Shown one piece after another: positions 9,888 to 20,428 of a stretch of DNA of 64,000 bases. This DNA is from Gautieria morchelliformis (taxonomy: Eukaryota; Basidiomycota; Agaricomycetes; Gomphales; Gomphaceae). The stretch spans positions 62,001 to 126,000 of the forward strand of contig WHVA01000043.1 in the NCBI GenBank assembly GCA_015179125.1. The letters run 5' to 3'. Within the stretch, counting starts at the first letter, position 1, and every line of letters begins with the position of its first letter. The translations under genes were made by a program, and so were the position numbers. The notes beneath the pieces are model-generated. The model saw only the letters and a list, made by a program, of their open reading frames with translations. It did not search any database and had not been told where the DNA came from.

Positions 9888-9991
9888 GACAGAAAGGAAG
9901 GGAGTTTTAAGGAGCGAGCGAAAGCTATCGACTACGAGGCTTGAGGGAGTGGGAATGGGAGGAGAGAGAAAAGCGGGGCACCTAACTCATT
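9888..9991 (-). repeat. Ngaro split direct repeat A1 (outer 5' end)
   Basis: A 104-bp repeat matching A2 at 4626-4784 but lacking A2's hairpin insert. Its outer edge at 9991 is taken as the 5' terminus on the minus strand. Confidence 0.8.
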
Positions 9992-10159
9992 ACCTGAACC
10001 CCGTCGATAGGACAATGGCAACGGCGGATTCCTCGGTGCAATAGGTCTCTTGGAAAGAGAGTGAGATATCTACTTGACATGTACATAAAGGTCTAAGGGG
10101 AAGCTCGGTGCAATCAACAAGTGCGAAACCAGCCATCCATGCGTAGGCTCAGTACCTCC

Positions 10160-10430
10160 ATTCGTCCGCTGCCTACGAGAAGCACCGGGACAGCTCGGCC
10201 ACAGATCGATTAGACTTATTCGATCCATTATGCGCGATAGTGTTAATGAGATGGCGGTGAGCTAGCGAGAGTACAATCACTGTCACGTTATCTAGCGAGT
10301 CTCGAGGAGAGATGAGGCCGCCGGCGATAGCGAGGCCGATCGCGGTGGCATAGGATCGCTGAGGGCATGGTCGGGCCTCTCAGAGTAAATCGGCGAGGCA
10401 AAAATTGAGGTGAGTGAGGAATGAGACAAA
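10160..10430 (-). pseudogene. Rho2-like GTPase remnant (right-arm copy)
   Basis: Read on the minus strand, the sequence keeps an SLDNVTV piece (about 10270-10290) and, after an intron-like block, WPSC and VPVLLVG codons (about 10170-10190) that align with the left-arm Rho2 pseudogene. The bases GTAGGC here restore the LLVG codons that are damaged in the left arm, so the two copies carry different lesions. Everything after VLLVG is missing. Confidence 0.5.
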
Positions 10431-11327
10431 GACGGAGATCGACTCTCTTCTGTTGCGGTTTCGACAAGCGTCCCAAACTTGTGAGATGGAACCAGTGCAC
10501 TCGTTGGAATAGTGATAGAGGAGACAGGTGATCTGTCCGGGTATGTTCTCATCGGGCATCAGAAGCTCAAGCAACCAAGTGAACCAATAGTGCTATAAAA
10601 CGCGCCGGCGGCATAGATGGGCCACTCGTGTGAATTCGCATGAATGTGTTAAAAATTGATGCTTCTATGGTCTCGACATACGGGCCTAATAAACAGACCA
10701 CGGGTCAAGCAAATCGCCGGTTTGTATATGTACGATGCGGCTTGAGCGTTGGGCAGAGATAGCAAGAGAAGCTATAGCTCAAAGTAATTGGAGGTCGTGT
10801 GGCGGTAACAACATAATCCAAAGTCATATAAATCGTGGTAGCTGGGTTGCATATAAACTTGATGTCACGTGTATTGATCCTCCGGATGGGACCACAGGAA
10901 GCCTTCCTGTCTGATGGTGAAAGCCACGAGGGACAAAGGACGGCATGAACACGAATGAAATCAGGCGAAGTGTTTTCGTCCGAAACCAGACACCGCATAC
11001 AAATGTTATGAGCCTAGATGTTGAATGGTTTTCTTGCTGTTAGAGCAGGGTGATACAGCCACGTGAACTTGGGCATCGCTATCTACCTTTGTAGTCATCC
11101 CTTCAATTCTGGCTAAGGATTGATGTCAAAACAGTGTGCTTACCAAATGTCATTTTGGAAACAACGACAAACGTGCCATATGACATATGTATGGCTGAGG
11201 TTTACCAACCACAGCGTGGAAATTAATCAGCGACTATTGTATAGCACCAGCCTTAAGAAGACACTCAACTATTAAGAAAGGTATGGATATTAACCTGGTG
11301 TATCCTTACTTGTCGATCCATTATTGG
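10431..11327. other. Spacer shared with the left arm, no gene seen
   Basis: About 10830-11327 matches 364-870 of the left arm. The rest (about 10431-10830) has no counterpart there and no recognisable gene. Confidence 0.5.
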
Positions 11328-11618
11328 CTACTGAGGCGTCATTAACGCTCTGGGTCGCTCGAATACTTCACGATTCCTTTGAGAGGCCTCGTAATCCGCC
11401 TGTCGCTGCCGCTGTTTGTCGCGCCGTCGCTCGTCGTCACGCAATACACCCTGGTACATCCTCTTCACAGGTGGAAACAAGCTCATGGTAGTCCCAAGAC
11501 GATATTATGAACAAGTACACACATTTCTTTCCCATTCCTGCAAAAAATGCACACCCCACACGGTCATGGCGGAGAGTATAATGGAGCCCACCAGGGTGAT
11601 TTTCGCAGCTCGGCTCAT
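11328..11618 (-). CDS. PET117: PET117-like cytochrome oxidase assembly protein
   Basis: A two-exon gene of 76 codons. Exon 1 (11618-11523) encodes MSRAAKITLVGSIILSAMTV and WGVHFLQEWERN, a single N-terminal membrane or signal-anchor segment followed by the conserved VHFLQE. The intron (11522-11463, 60 bp) runs from GTGTGT to AAG. Exon 2 (11462-11328) gives RMYQGVLRDDERRRDKQRQR, ADYEASQRNREVFERP and a short tail before TAG. PET117 is a small mitochondrial inner-membrane or matrix protein that helps cytochrome c oxidase assembly in fungi and animals, and 76 residues fits the family. The frame is open across the splice, unlike the copies at 98-363 and 4084-4180. This copy is therefore the likely functional gene, although it sits inside a duplicated, transposon-flanked block. 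Confidence 0.85.
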
Positions 11619-11696
11619 ACAGGTGATTGGTGCAGAAGATGTTTGACCAAACGATCGATGCGGCGTCCGATTATCAACTGAGCTGCAGACCATAGG

Positions 11697-12125
11697 GCCC
11701 CACATATGTTACATAAGTAACGTTTATCTAATCTGCGACATAGTCCAACACACAGCAGCTAAACCATTACGCCACAGAGCCTATCTCATATAGAATAGTT
11801 GACACAAATAGAATACAAGTTTTGTGGGAATAGGCTTTTGGAGATAGGGATTGCAATGATATTACTGCTAAAACTTTCTTTCTTTAAATTTTTAGGCAAA
11901 AATCGTTATGTGGGAGCTCACTGTCGCTTAGTCATGACCATAGGGATATGAGTCGGAGCCACCAGTCCTGTACCTTACGCGTTTACTTTAGAGCCACCAT
12001 ACCGCTCAGTAAACACGATTTGTCGTTGTCTTACCTCGAGTCCCGAGCTAATGCCAACATAGGCGCTTAAGTCGTTGTCAAATCTGGTATCTGGTATATC
12101 CAGAAATGGATGTGGGCGGCTGCAT
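11697..12125. other. Intergenic stretch with a short dispersed repeat
   Basis: No gene seen. On the minus strand, about 11757-11830 resembles 22830-22900 (a shared run around TTCTATTTGTGTCAACTATT, then CTCTGT-GCGTAATGGTTTA). The second part has a tRNA A-box-like TGGCGTAATGG but does not fold as a tRNA. Confidence 0.45.
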
Positions 12126-12139
12126 CACGAAAACCGCGG
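12126..12139. repeat. Plavaka terminal inverted repeat, left
   Basis: CACGAAAACCGCGG pairs with the right-end repeat at 19058-19071 (11 of 14 bases). It is preceded by AT. Confidence 0.5.
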
Positions 12140-12571
12140 AGGTATGACCTTCAGTGACCATTTGTGCTATCGTTGAATGGCCATCGGTAACACGGTTAAA
12201 AGGGGTGCCATGTGCTGCAACCATCAGATACCAACCAGAGGTGGAATGTCACAGCGTTACCATTTCCGGCGCGTGCTGCCATCATGCAACCATGGTGTGA
12301 GCTGATGGGCCATCAAGGAACCATCGCGTCGGCCAATGTCCCGTCGGGGATCCATCATGCCTGCCGGTTGCCCATCAGGGACGGATCATGACCGCGAAAT
12401 GACCACACCACGCCATTCTGGCTATCATCACCCTCCATTCTGGCTCCTTCCTACCAGACTTGTTGCGTATGGTAGGGGACATATCACGCAATGAGAGCTC
12501 ATACAATTGTGCAGATAAATTCCACCATTTTCATTCATAGCTATGAGATTACTATCCTCCAAGAATACATG

Positions 12572-14296
12572 CTAAGCAGCATTTCCGGCATCCCTCTGGC
12601 GCATCTGCACCATCATTAATCCACGACCGGTTTTAGACGCTGCCATGGTTTTGGACAGCGTATCGACATACTTCAGGAAAACTTGCCTGAGATGTAGTCA
12701 GGACGGCTTTTCGTACCAGTAGATATCGCAATTCATACCTATTCCACCATTCTATCACCTGAGAGCGATCCTCGGCGGAAAACTCTTCCTCGAGCGTGGC
12801 CACAAGTCCTCGGTAAAACTCATAGTAATCAAACTCATTATCTCCCCCTCCAGCGCTGAACACTTCCTGGGAGCTGAGCGCAAAGTAAACCTGTAGCAAA
12901 GAATTCAGGTCAAAAAAAGGGTCAAGGAAGTAGGACGTACCAGGGTGGCAATATAAGCCAGAGCATTGACGGTGACAGATTTCATGCCATGACATAAGGC
13001 ATTGCCGTGTTTGGTAGCCTTGTTCGAAGTGCGTCCATCAACAGCACTCGGCCCTTGGAATATCATACGCCAGGCCTGAATGGGTCAGTAACGTGCAGGG
13101 GCCCAATAGAAGTAATGTACCCGGACTAGCATCTCGTTGCGCAAAAAACTCGCACAAAGGTTGGTAATGTCGAAAGTCACTTCATCAAAGAGGAGAAGCG
13201 GCCAATCATGTGGCTGAGGGACGCGTTTGCCATCAGCCAATTTCTGGCGGAACCTACGAAGAGATAAGGGTGGATGGTAGAGAGAGGCATATGCACGTAC
13301 TCGGGGTCTTGATCAAAGTCCTCAAGCCAACTGACAGGGCATATCAGACGGGCGATCTGGGGATGCTTGAAGCCTCGGGTAACTTTGTCATTCAGGCCTA
13401 TCATCGGAATGAATGGATTGTCGGCAGGCCGGAGAAATTGCGCGTGGTCTTTGACACGCTTGATGTCTTCCCCGCGAGCTGTGTTGCGGCAGCGATCAAG
13501 CTAGATAGTGCCGTGAGTCATGCACGCGTACACTGGGAATCACTGACCTCATCGGCAATGTCATCCAAGTGATGCCCCTGGAGCAGGATCGCAAGGGAGG
13601 GAACTTGCTTCTCAAGGTCTCGGTATAATTTGATGTGAAACCATTGACTGTGGAGTATCAGCAGAATAGTCAGAGATCAACGGGCAACCAAGACACGTAC
13701 TCATCATCATAATCGCTGCGAGGGGCACTGGGTTCATATGCTTGACCATCATGTAAAATCTGGGCAAAGCGAGCCCACATTTCAGAAACACGACCAAAGT
13801 CTCGTGCGGCGCTTGATAGCTCATTACTAGGTTGACTGGTGGGGATGGAGGTCAGCACAAAATCCAGCTACTTTGCACATGCTCACGGGTTCTTGTGTGC
13901 ACCCCCTTGAGTGCGTCGGCATTTCCTCGCATGGTGCTCAGCTTCATCGGAGTCGGCTCCGCTAGGTGGTTCAGGCTCAGGTGTGGTACTTGAGGATGAG
14001 TGTGATCGCCGGGGTTGCGGCCTCCGAATTATATCAGGCTCAGGTGTGGTACTGGAGGATGAGTGTGATCGCCGGGGTCGGGGCCTCCGGGCTATATCGC
14101 GAGGAGGACCAGGGGATGTGCTCCTGTTCCGAGAATATGAACCATGCGTGTCGTTATCAATGATGCGTGGTTCATATTCGCGGGGGTGGCGGTGAGCATG
14201 GGAAGGTCTACATTCAGACGAGTGAGAAGTCATTGTGTGACTAGACCTAGAGTGGCGTGATCGTGAGGACTGGTGAGAACGGGTGGGAGATGGCAT
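12572..14296 (-). CDS. DUF6698-like protein in Plavaka element (8 exons, intact)
   Basis: Eight exons join without a stop into 459 codons: 14296-13887, 13835-13701, 13647-13548, 13500-13301, 13253-13121, 13075-12941, 12890-12739 and 12686-12572, with introns of 45-53 bp and normal GT-AG borders. The N-terminus is Ser/Arg-rich with two tandem copies of an RRSHSSSSTTPEPE-type unit. The rest has features of the basidiomycete DUF6698 family: KVTRGFKHPQIARLICP, FRQKLADGKRVPQPHDWPL, AWRMIFQGPSAVDGRTSNK, HGMKSVTVNALAYIATL, YFALSSQEVF and a final ELLxWW-like EWWNRQVF. The function is unknown. It lies about 220 bp downstream of the transposase on the same strand and inside the same terminal repeats, so it looks like a transposon passenger. 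All splice sites are intact although the transposase is dead. Confidence 0.78.
13974..14099. repeat. 63-bp tandem duplication in DUF6698 exon 1
   Basis: Two adjacent 63-bp units (13974-14036 and 14037-14099) differ at about seven positions. They encode the repeated RRSHSSSSTTPEP segment in frame. Confidence 0.85.
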
Positions 14297-14515
14297 GATG
14301 TGATGGGTGATGGTGGAGTTAAAGGAAGCACGAACAGATCACGTGAGATGCCATGAGATATAGCACGGCCACTGGGTCCACAACACGTCCACTCATTAGC
14401 TAATAGATCGCGAGTGTGTCCACAACGTGTCCACACACTTTCATAGGCTAATAGATCGTCTAGGGCCCATATGGCGCAGCAGAAAGAGATAGTTAAATTT
14501 AATAGTCTACAACTG

Positions 14516-17500
14516 TTAATATGTAAATCCCTCATCACTTTCATCACCGCTCATGTTTGGGTCTTCCCTGCATTCATCTGAAGACGTCGAATCGGCCTCA
14601 GATTCGACGTCAAAGTCTGAGCCCTCTATGGGGTTGTTGCCAGATACGTCAGACATATGACCGAGATCCTCCCCTGGAGAGCTGGAGTCTGAATCGGACT
14701 CGATCGGGTCCTGGGAGCTGGGGATTCTGCCGTCATACTGTCAGAATCATCTGACACATCCTCCAGGTTTCCGAGAGGGGGTTGGGTAGCAGTTGTTGCA
14801 TGGCTCAAATGGCCTACACCTCCACCGAGGTAGCGCATGAGCATGTCACGGTCCACAAACCTAGGTTGTGCGATCAGCAGGATGCGTGAGCGAGTGGCGT
14901 ATGTGCAGACAGATGAGTTACCTATTGACATAGAAACCAGTCCAATCCCCATCGTCATCTCGGGCAACGGATGGAGGGCATAGCTCAGTTGTATGACCCT
15001 GCACAAAAGCAGGTATCAAGTGGCAAGCACATAAAACACAATCAGGATCCAAGAAACCAAAGGCCTCTGCGTCACCATGAGGCACATAGCCCACTCAATC
15101 CAGACGTTTCCGAGTCCACCCACTGCGATAGCCAGGGTCCAACCCAAGCCACCGCACCCACAGAAAATCCATGCGCTGTGGTGCGCAAAGTTGTCCCGCG
15201 ATCAAGACCTGCACTTGGGTGTGGAATATGCCAAGAACCTGTGCATACCAAAAGGGGTGCGGTGAGGAGACCCCTCTTCCATCTTCATTTGATTCCAGCA
15301 TCACGAAGCGCTTGCTCGTCCGGGGGTTAATGAAGTCCTGTTCGCGGCGCATATCATATGTTGTATAGTTGACACGTAGCACAGTGTGTCTGTATATACG
15401 GTCATGTTGAAAAAACAGCCGGTTGTGCTCATCATGAGAGAACGAGAGTTCTTCGCCCGCACGAGTCACTCCCTGAATACGTGAGAGTAAATGGTTTTTG
15501 AGCTGGGGAATGAAAGACTGGAGGTGATAAATGAGTGCTGCCCACTCAATGGCCACAATGGCATACAACTCACCTGGATGGCTGGATCCCACTCATGACG
15601 GCCAGCCCAGGGCCCTACGACTAAGGGATTGCGAGTGTCGTGCGATATGTGGTAGTGTGCTTCAGGATTGACATATGCCGATGCCTCCTCAGTGGCATCC
15701 GGTGCTACCTGATGATCTGGTACCTGCACACCACAAACCTTCAATTTCTGCCAGATTGCACGTAGTGTTGTCGAACGAGTATCCAGGTGGGTGAGCTGCT
15801 TCACAAAGTCACGCTTGTTGGTCCTATTCCGATAACGAGACTTCACCCTGCGGTGCTCTGTTTCACCCTGGGTTCCCAGTTCAGCATGAGTACACGCATG
15901 GTTGCAGTCGATATGCACAATTTGGGTGGAATAGGAGTCTGTCGTCCCAAATAGTTCGATGTTTTTTGACATAATGCCCAAGCGCGTGCATCTTATAGGT
16001 GCACATATTGAAGCTTTTGTGCTTACGGCCTGTGTGCTCAGGTTCTTTCGATCCCGGGACGCTCCCAACCTTCCCGGCTGCCACCGCATTCCGGTGGAGG
16101 CAGGCCTGAACCTCTGTGGGAGTCTCGTAAGCATGGAATTGGGGGCACACCTCATCAGTGAACCTCTGGAACTGCTGCCCTAAATGGGTGGTCGTGGTAT
16201 CCAATTGCCGGAGAGTCGTTTCAGTATGCAATCGCAGTTTGGCCATACCGTGCCAAAGTGCTAATTCCCAGAGAAGGTCAAGAATCGGTGCATTGTGCGG
16301 CTCAGGGAATAGGGATTCAATGACAGGGATCACACACTTGTGATCATGCACCCTCAGTCCATTATCCCTGGACCGAATACATCACTCACCTGTAATATGT
16401 CCTCATAATCGCGTGCGGCCAATTTTTTCATCTCTGACACATTATGAGAGAAGCGATGGATCGTCCCCCTGCCAAAGCTGGGTACATCCCGAAACCTGAG
16501 CGTCGAAACCATTGAATGAGTCAAGTAGGAGAGATCAGAATGGGAGATGTACATCTTGTTAAATTCCTGGAGTACCTTGGGACCTTTAGCGTTCATCATA
16601 CGTATGAGGTGTATCATCAGTGCCTTCCAAACACCAATATCCACCTCGTGCATCAGGTCTGAGACAAGCATACGAAAATGATTGAAGTTCGCAAATGACA
16701 GAATGTGAGAGAACGCATTCTGCTGGCTCTAGCTTAGAAATGGACACCATGCACATAGAGCTGCTTACCTCTGTGGCTACGTACGAGCCCATCTTAAGAA
16801 ACGGATCAAGGACATGACTGTTCACCATGTAGCCATCCTCGTAAATAATTCGCCGGGCAGTCGCTATATTGGCCCTGAGCTCTCATGTGTTTTCTCTAAC
16901 CCCACGCAGCCAAGTTTTCCTGTCACGTAAAGTCCCAAGACGACATACGTCCTGTTTCCGACAATGACAGTCGGGGCAAAGGCATTTGCTCCCATCCCGG
17001 ATACTCGAGAGTAGCACCCTGACCATGAAGGTGATTGGAGCGTCAGGAAACGGACCAGACAATAATCACATGTGGGCTTACTTTTCTGGATAATCAGCAG
17101 CGTACGTGAAAATACGCGGGTAAACCCTCCGCGTGATCCCATCGCGGCATTTAATGATTATACCGTGTTTCCAGGCATGCACAAAATCCGCATCCAAGAG
17201 AAGTCTCATGACCTCATGGAAGAGCTCCCTTCGGCAGTGAGTTAGTAGTGCGCTGGAAGCCGTCTTGCCACTTTGTGACTTCTGAAAGAAGTCATGAATG
17301 GTATCTGGTAACTAGTATAGACATGAATAGACATGAATACCACGTGCACGTATCATAAGCATCTGAGACAGACCTTGGGCATATACGCAACATGGTGACA
17401 AGCCTCTGTGGATGGCTTACAACGTTCCCACTTGGATTGGTTTCCGAAAAACATATATATCGGCCATAGTTGGGCTGTACCAAATTGTGCGAGATGTGTC

Positions 17501-18813
17501 GAATCTGACCAGAACATCAGTGCCGAAATGACTCTTGGGAGGTCGCAGCCCGGCTCCCGAGGTGAATTTTGGAGGAGGTCGTGCTCCTTCAAAAAGGCAT
17601 CCGATGTGTACAATTCATCATACACACGCTGCACCCTGTCTTCACTGCCGGGGGGCTTCCACACATGACCAAAGGGCTCAAAATGGAACCGTGCTGCCGC
17701 TGAATCATCACTAAATACGGTCTTGATGATATCCACAATGGAGCGCCGCCAGAGCCCATTGACCGTAAACCACGCATCGGATATAGATCCGAGACCTGAG
17801 TCATCTCCTGCATCATGTGCCGCACCCTGACGCTTACATGCTTTCTTCCTCACCTTCTTGGTGCGTTTGACACCCAGTGGCACATGAATGCGGATGGAGG
17901 ACTCCGTCCAACCTCTGCCTGTGAAAGACGATGTCACGGTGTGTGCCAGAGCCAGATTTGCATCGATGGCATCCCATGGCACACCGATCAAATCCTCGAG
18001 AACAAAGTCGTGGGCAAGCAAAACTGTGCTGACCAAGGACTTCAGGCCACTTTTGGATTTGGTATCTCCCCCACTCCAAAACCAATCTCCTAAGCGCCAT
18101 GCACTCGTGTTAGGATAGGGCCACAAAGATTCTTGAAGCGAAGGCCTTGGAGCTTGCGAAACTGTAGCTTGGAGGGAGGCTGAAGCGGCGGTTTCATCCA
18201 AAGTGGCGTGTTCATCAGGAACCCGTGCTGGTCGACCATAGTAGATCCGCGATAGGCCAAAAGCGTTGGCGGTGGTCTGAACCGCTTGTGTCAAGCGGAG
18301 CCGGACATGTTTACTGAGCTGTATGAATGTTCGTGCGATATGCTGCTCTGGTTCTGCCTGCTCAGTCGATCCTGACGGTTTGGCCTCCTGTGGCACAGGG
18401 GGCAGAGGCAGTGGGCCAGGACCTTCTGGCAGCATGTCACGCACTTTCCTCGTGGGCCAGCGTTTCCGGTGCCCACGGCCTTGCAACGCCGGCTCTGCAT
18501 TCCCAGGGGTAAGTCCTCCCTGCACTTCCATGCGATCGGAATCATCCTGATGATCATCCCCAGGCCCCTCGTCACGGTCCGTCAGGTTGTCATTCCCACT
18601 CGCCCCAGCGCTCCAATGTTTAGAACGACGTTCTGGGCTGCGTGAATGGCTGATTTTCCGCCGTTTTCGCTTCCTATGACTCAGAGTGAGTGCACGAGCG
18701 GCCTCATCTGATGATCGGATGCGCTTGCGACTCTCGGTACAGCCAGAGTTCAGGTGCTTTGTCAGTGTATGGTCACGGGTGAAGGTCTTACCACAGGCAT
18801 AGCGCAATGGCAT
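14516..18813 (-). pseudogene. Plavaka transposase (decayed)
   Basis: A long spliced transposase. It has an N-terminal Cys-rich finger (YACGKTFTRDHTLTKHLNSGC), then an SR/K-rich linker, and the family signature SALMFWSDSTHLAQFGTAQL and YMFFGNQSKWERCKPS (about 17430-17560). Further on come FRMLVSDLMHEVDIGVWKA (16640), SFGRGTIHRFSHNVSEMKKL (16440), FPEPHNAPILDLLWELALWH (16280), ELFGTTDSYSTQI (15950), FIPQLKNHLLSRI (15490) and DRDMLMRYLGGGVGHL (14830), then an acidic tail. Several 50-60-bp introns separate these. It catalyses cut-and-paste movement of Plavaka elements. Two in-frame TGA codons (16883-16885 and 15095-15097) replace arginines by likely CGA to TGA change, and an A6 run near 15966 shifts the frame. 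I took the ATG at 18813 because the longer frame upstream opens with TTG. Confidence 0.8.
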
Positions 18814-19057
18814 GGATTCCAAGGTTGGGGATGACGGGAATGTGATTGCCAGCTGGCAACAACGATGGTATCAGTCGATGCCAAGGAATTATCAGCCGAG
18901 GACATTGAGCGCCAGCATTCACTGCCATGGTTATGCGGCAGCCATCCCTGCTCCGTGATGGTCAGCCCATGGTACCAGAAGCCGGAGATGCCCGTTCGGC
19001 GACATGGCAGGCCGGGATGGACGCACGTGCCATGCGTGACATGGTGACGCCATCTAA

Positions 19058-19071
19058 GCGCGCTTTTAGTG
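19058..19071. repeat. Plavaka terminal inverted repeat, right
   Basis: Reverse complement reads CACTAAAAGCGCGC and pairs with 12126-12139. It is followed by AT. Confidence 0.5.
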
Positions 19072-19114
19072 ATGTGTGTCCGATTTTGAATGCCACATTC
19101 CTCACCACACGAAC

Positions 19115-20428
19115 ATGAGCCCCGAACAGAGCCCTCCACTCTTTACTTACAGGCAATATCCCTGTGTAGAAGCAATCGCATATTATTGTGAAGGGGGGTT
19201 TCATCCAATCCATATCGACGACGTTCTGCACAACCGTTATCGCATTATCGATAAGCTTGGCTATGGTTCATATGGCACCATCTGGCTTGTTGACGATATC
19301 GCCTCAGGCAGATTCGCCGCACTGAAAGTCCTTGCTGCCGATGTCTCTAAGGTTTCCGAAGTTGCCATCCATCGCCGTCTCAAACAACGGCAGCTGAATG
19401 ATGGGGGCTCAGATGGTCAGGAATTTCTGGTGGAGTATTTGGATGACTTCAAGGTCGAAGGACCCAATGGCACGCATCAATGTATTGTTACCGAAGTGCT
19501 TGGACCCAGCATAGGTGCTGATATTGAAGAAATTTACGGCTCCGAGGAACGGTACCCGATAGAAATAGCAAAGAACCTCGTCACACAAATAATGCGTGGA
19601 GTCGCGTACCTGCATAGCTGCGGGGTTGTCCATGGAGGTAAATGGAGTGTTCCTTAAGGGGTTTTTGTTGATATCTTATTTACAGACCTTCACGTTGGAA
19701 ACATCCTCTTCCGCATACCTGGGATTGAGCAGATGTCTCGTCAAGATTTACAAAAGTATCTGGGGGAACCCCGCAAACGACTACTTTCCCGCGAAGATGG
19801 AAAGCCGGTTACATTCACCCCTCATGACCCGAAGTATGTCGTTTCGGCACCCCAACGGCAGGCACTTCTCGAGCTCTGCCTAAATTCCCCAGATGCAGTA
19901 CGTGTCAAAATATGCGATTTCGGAGAAGCTTTCCTGTGGGATGGCAAACCCGTAATAACTCAACTTCACACGCCTTCCGTCCATGCCGCACCAGAGATCA
20001 TATTTCACGATCCCGTTAGCCCTGCTGTGGACGTATGGGCACTGGCTGTCCTTATGCACATGGTTCTGAGTGGAGGATACGCTTTGTTCCCTTCAGGTTA
20101 CGGGATTAAAGATGAGGTCTTGAGAGAGATGGTGTTGCTATTGGGTAAGCTGCCGGATAGATGGTGGACGAAGTGGGAGGACAGATCAGAATACTTCGAC
20201 GAGAATGGTTCATTCATTGGGGACAGGAGAAAGTTACCACGTGTATCAGGGCAGTTCCTAAAGATACGTTCGGACAAGATGGAAATGGAGGAACTTGAAG
20301 AACTCGAAAAACTCATCCGTATGATGGTCTCTTATGGTGTAACGGATCGGATTTCGGCCGCTGAGGTTGTACAACTAACGCCGCAAAGTTGGATGAAGGG
20401 CAGTCGTAAAGAGCTTAATATGCTTTAG
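19115..20428 (+). CDS. SRPK-like serine/threonine protein kinase
   Basis: Two exons (19115-19637 and 19686-20428, intron of 48 bp) encode 421 residues. It opens with MSPEQSPPLFTYRQYPCVE and GGFHPIHIDDVLHNRYRIIDKL, the SRPK-type lead into the kinase domain. A glycine loop (GYGSYGTIWL), the AALKVLAADVS lysine strand, AYLHSCGVVHGDLHVGNILF (catalytic loop, spanning the splice), KICDFGEAF (the DFG motif) and AAPEIIFHDPVSPAVDVWAL (the APE motif) all read in one frame. It likely phosphorylates Ser/Arg-type or similar substrates. Such kinases are expanded in Agaricomycetes and most have no known role. The start lies about 45 bp outside the Plavaka end, so the promoter was probably rewritten by that insertion. 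A broken inverted copy lies at 21132-22489. Confidence 0.85.

Larger units (their letters stand above)
4327..9991 (-). mobile_element. Ngaro-type (DIRS-order) tyrosine-recombinase retroelement
   Basis: This 5.67-kb element lies on the minus strand. In order it has a Gln/Pro-rich Gag-like region, a Cys-rich zinc-knuckle region, reverse transcriptase with RNase H, and a tyrosine recombinase instead of an integrase. The ends are split direct repeats in the Ngaro order A1, genes, B1, A2, B2: A1 9888-9991, B1 4785-4877, A2 4626-4784, B2 4327-4419. The internal B1/A2 border joins exactly the sequences that form the two outer termini, as expected for elements that pass through a circle. No methyltransferase domain was seen, which also favours Ngaro over DIRS1. 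The coding part is broken in a handful of places, so it is probably immobile by itself. The two B repeats differ at about 2 of 93 positions, suggesting a moderate age. Confidence 0.85.
10050..11696. repeat. Inverted segmental duplication, right arm
   Basis: Reverse-oriented counterpart of 1-1925. It contains the intact PET117, the shared spacer (about 10830-11000 matches about 660-870), and a reduced Rho2-like remnant that lacks the 310-bp C-terminal coding block of the left arm. Confidence 0.8.
12126..19071 (-). mobile_element. Plavaka (CMC-type) DNA transposon with DUF6698-type cargo gene
   Basis: A 6.95-kb element holding two minus-strand genes: a decayed Plavaka transposase (14516-18813) and an intact spliced DUF6698-like gene (12572-14296). 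Candidate terminal inverted repeats start with CAC: CACGAAAACCGCGG at 12126-12139, and CACTAAAAGCGCGC read inward from 19071, identical at 11 of 14 positions. An AT dinucleotide flanks both ends (12124-12125 and 19072-19073) as a possible 2-bp target duplication. Both ends are rich in GCCAT/CCATC words that may be transposase-binding repeats. The CAC start and short duplication fit the CACTA-Mirage-Chapaev group. The gene content is certain; the exact borders are inferred. Confidence 0.7.

Noticed and set aside
11720-11795. Possible tRNA gene on the minus strand (A-box-like TGGCGTAATGG after GGCTCTG).
   Set aside because: The anticodon arm would need a 13-base loop and there is no T-arm or B box, so at best it is tRNA-derived.
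15471-16155. A 229-codon minus-strand frame as a separate gene.
   Set aside because: It runs through Plavaka transposase exons and introns. The family motifs show that it is part of that gene.
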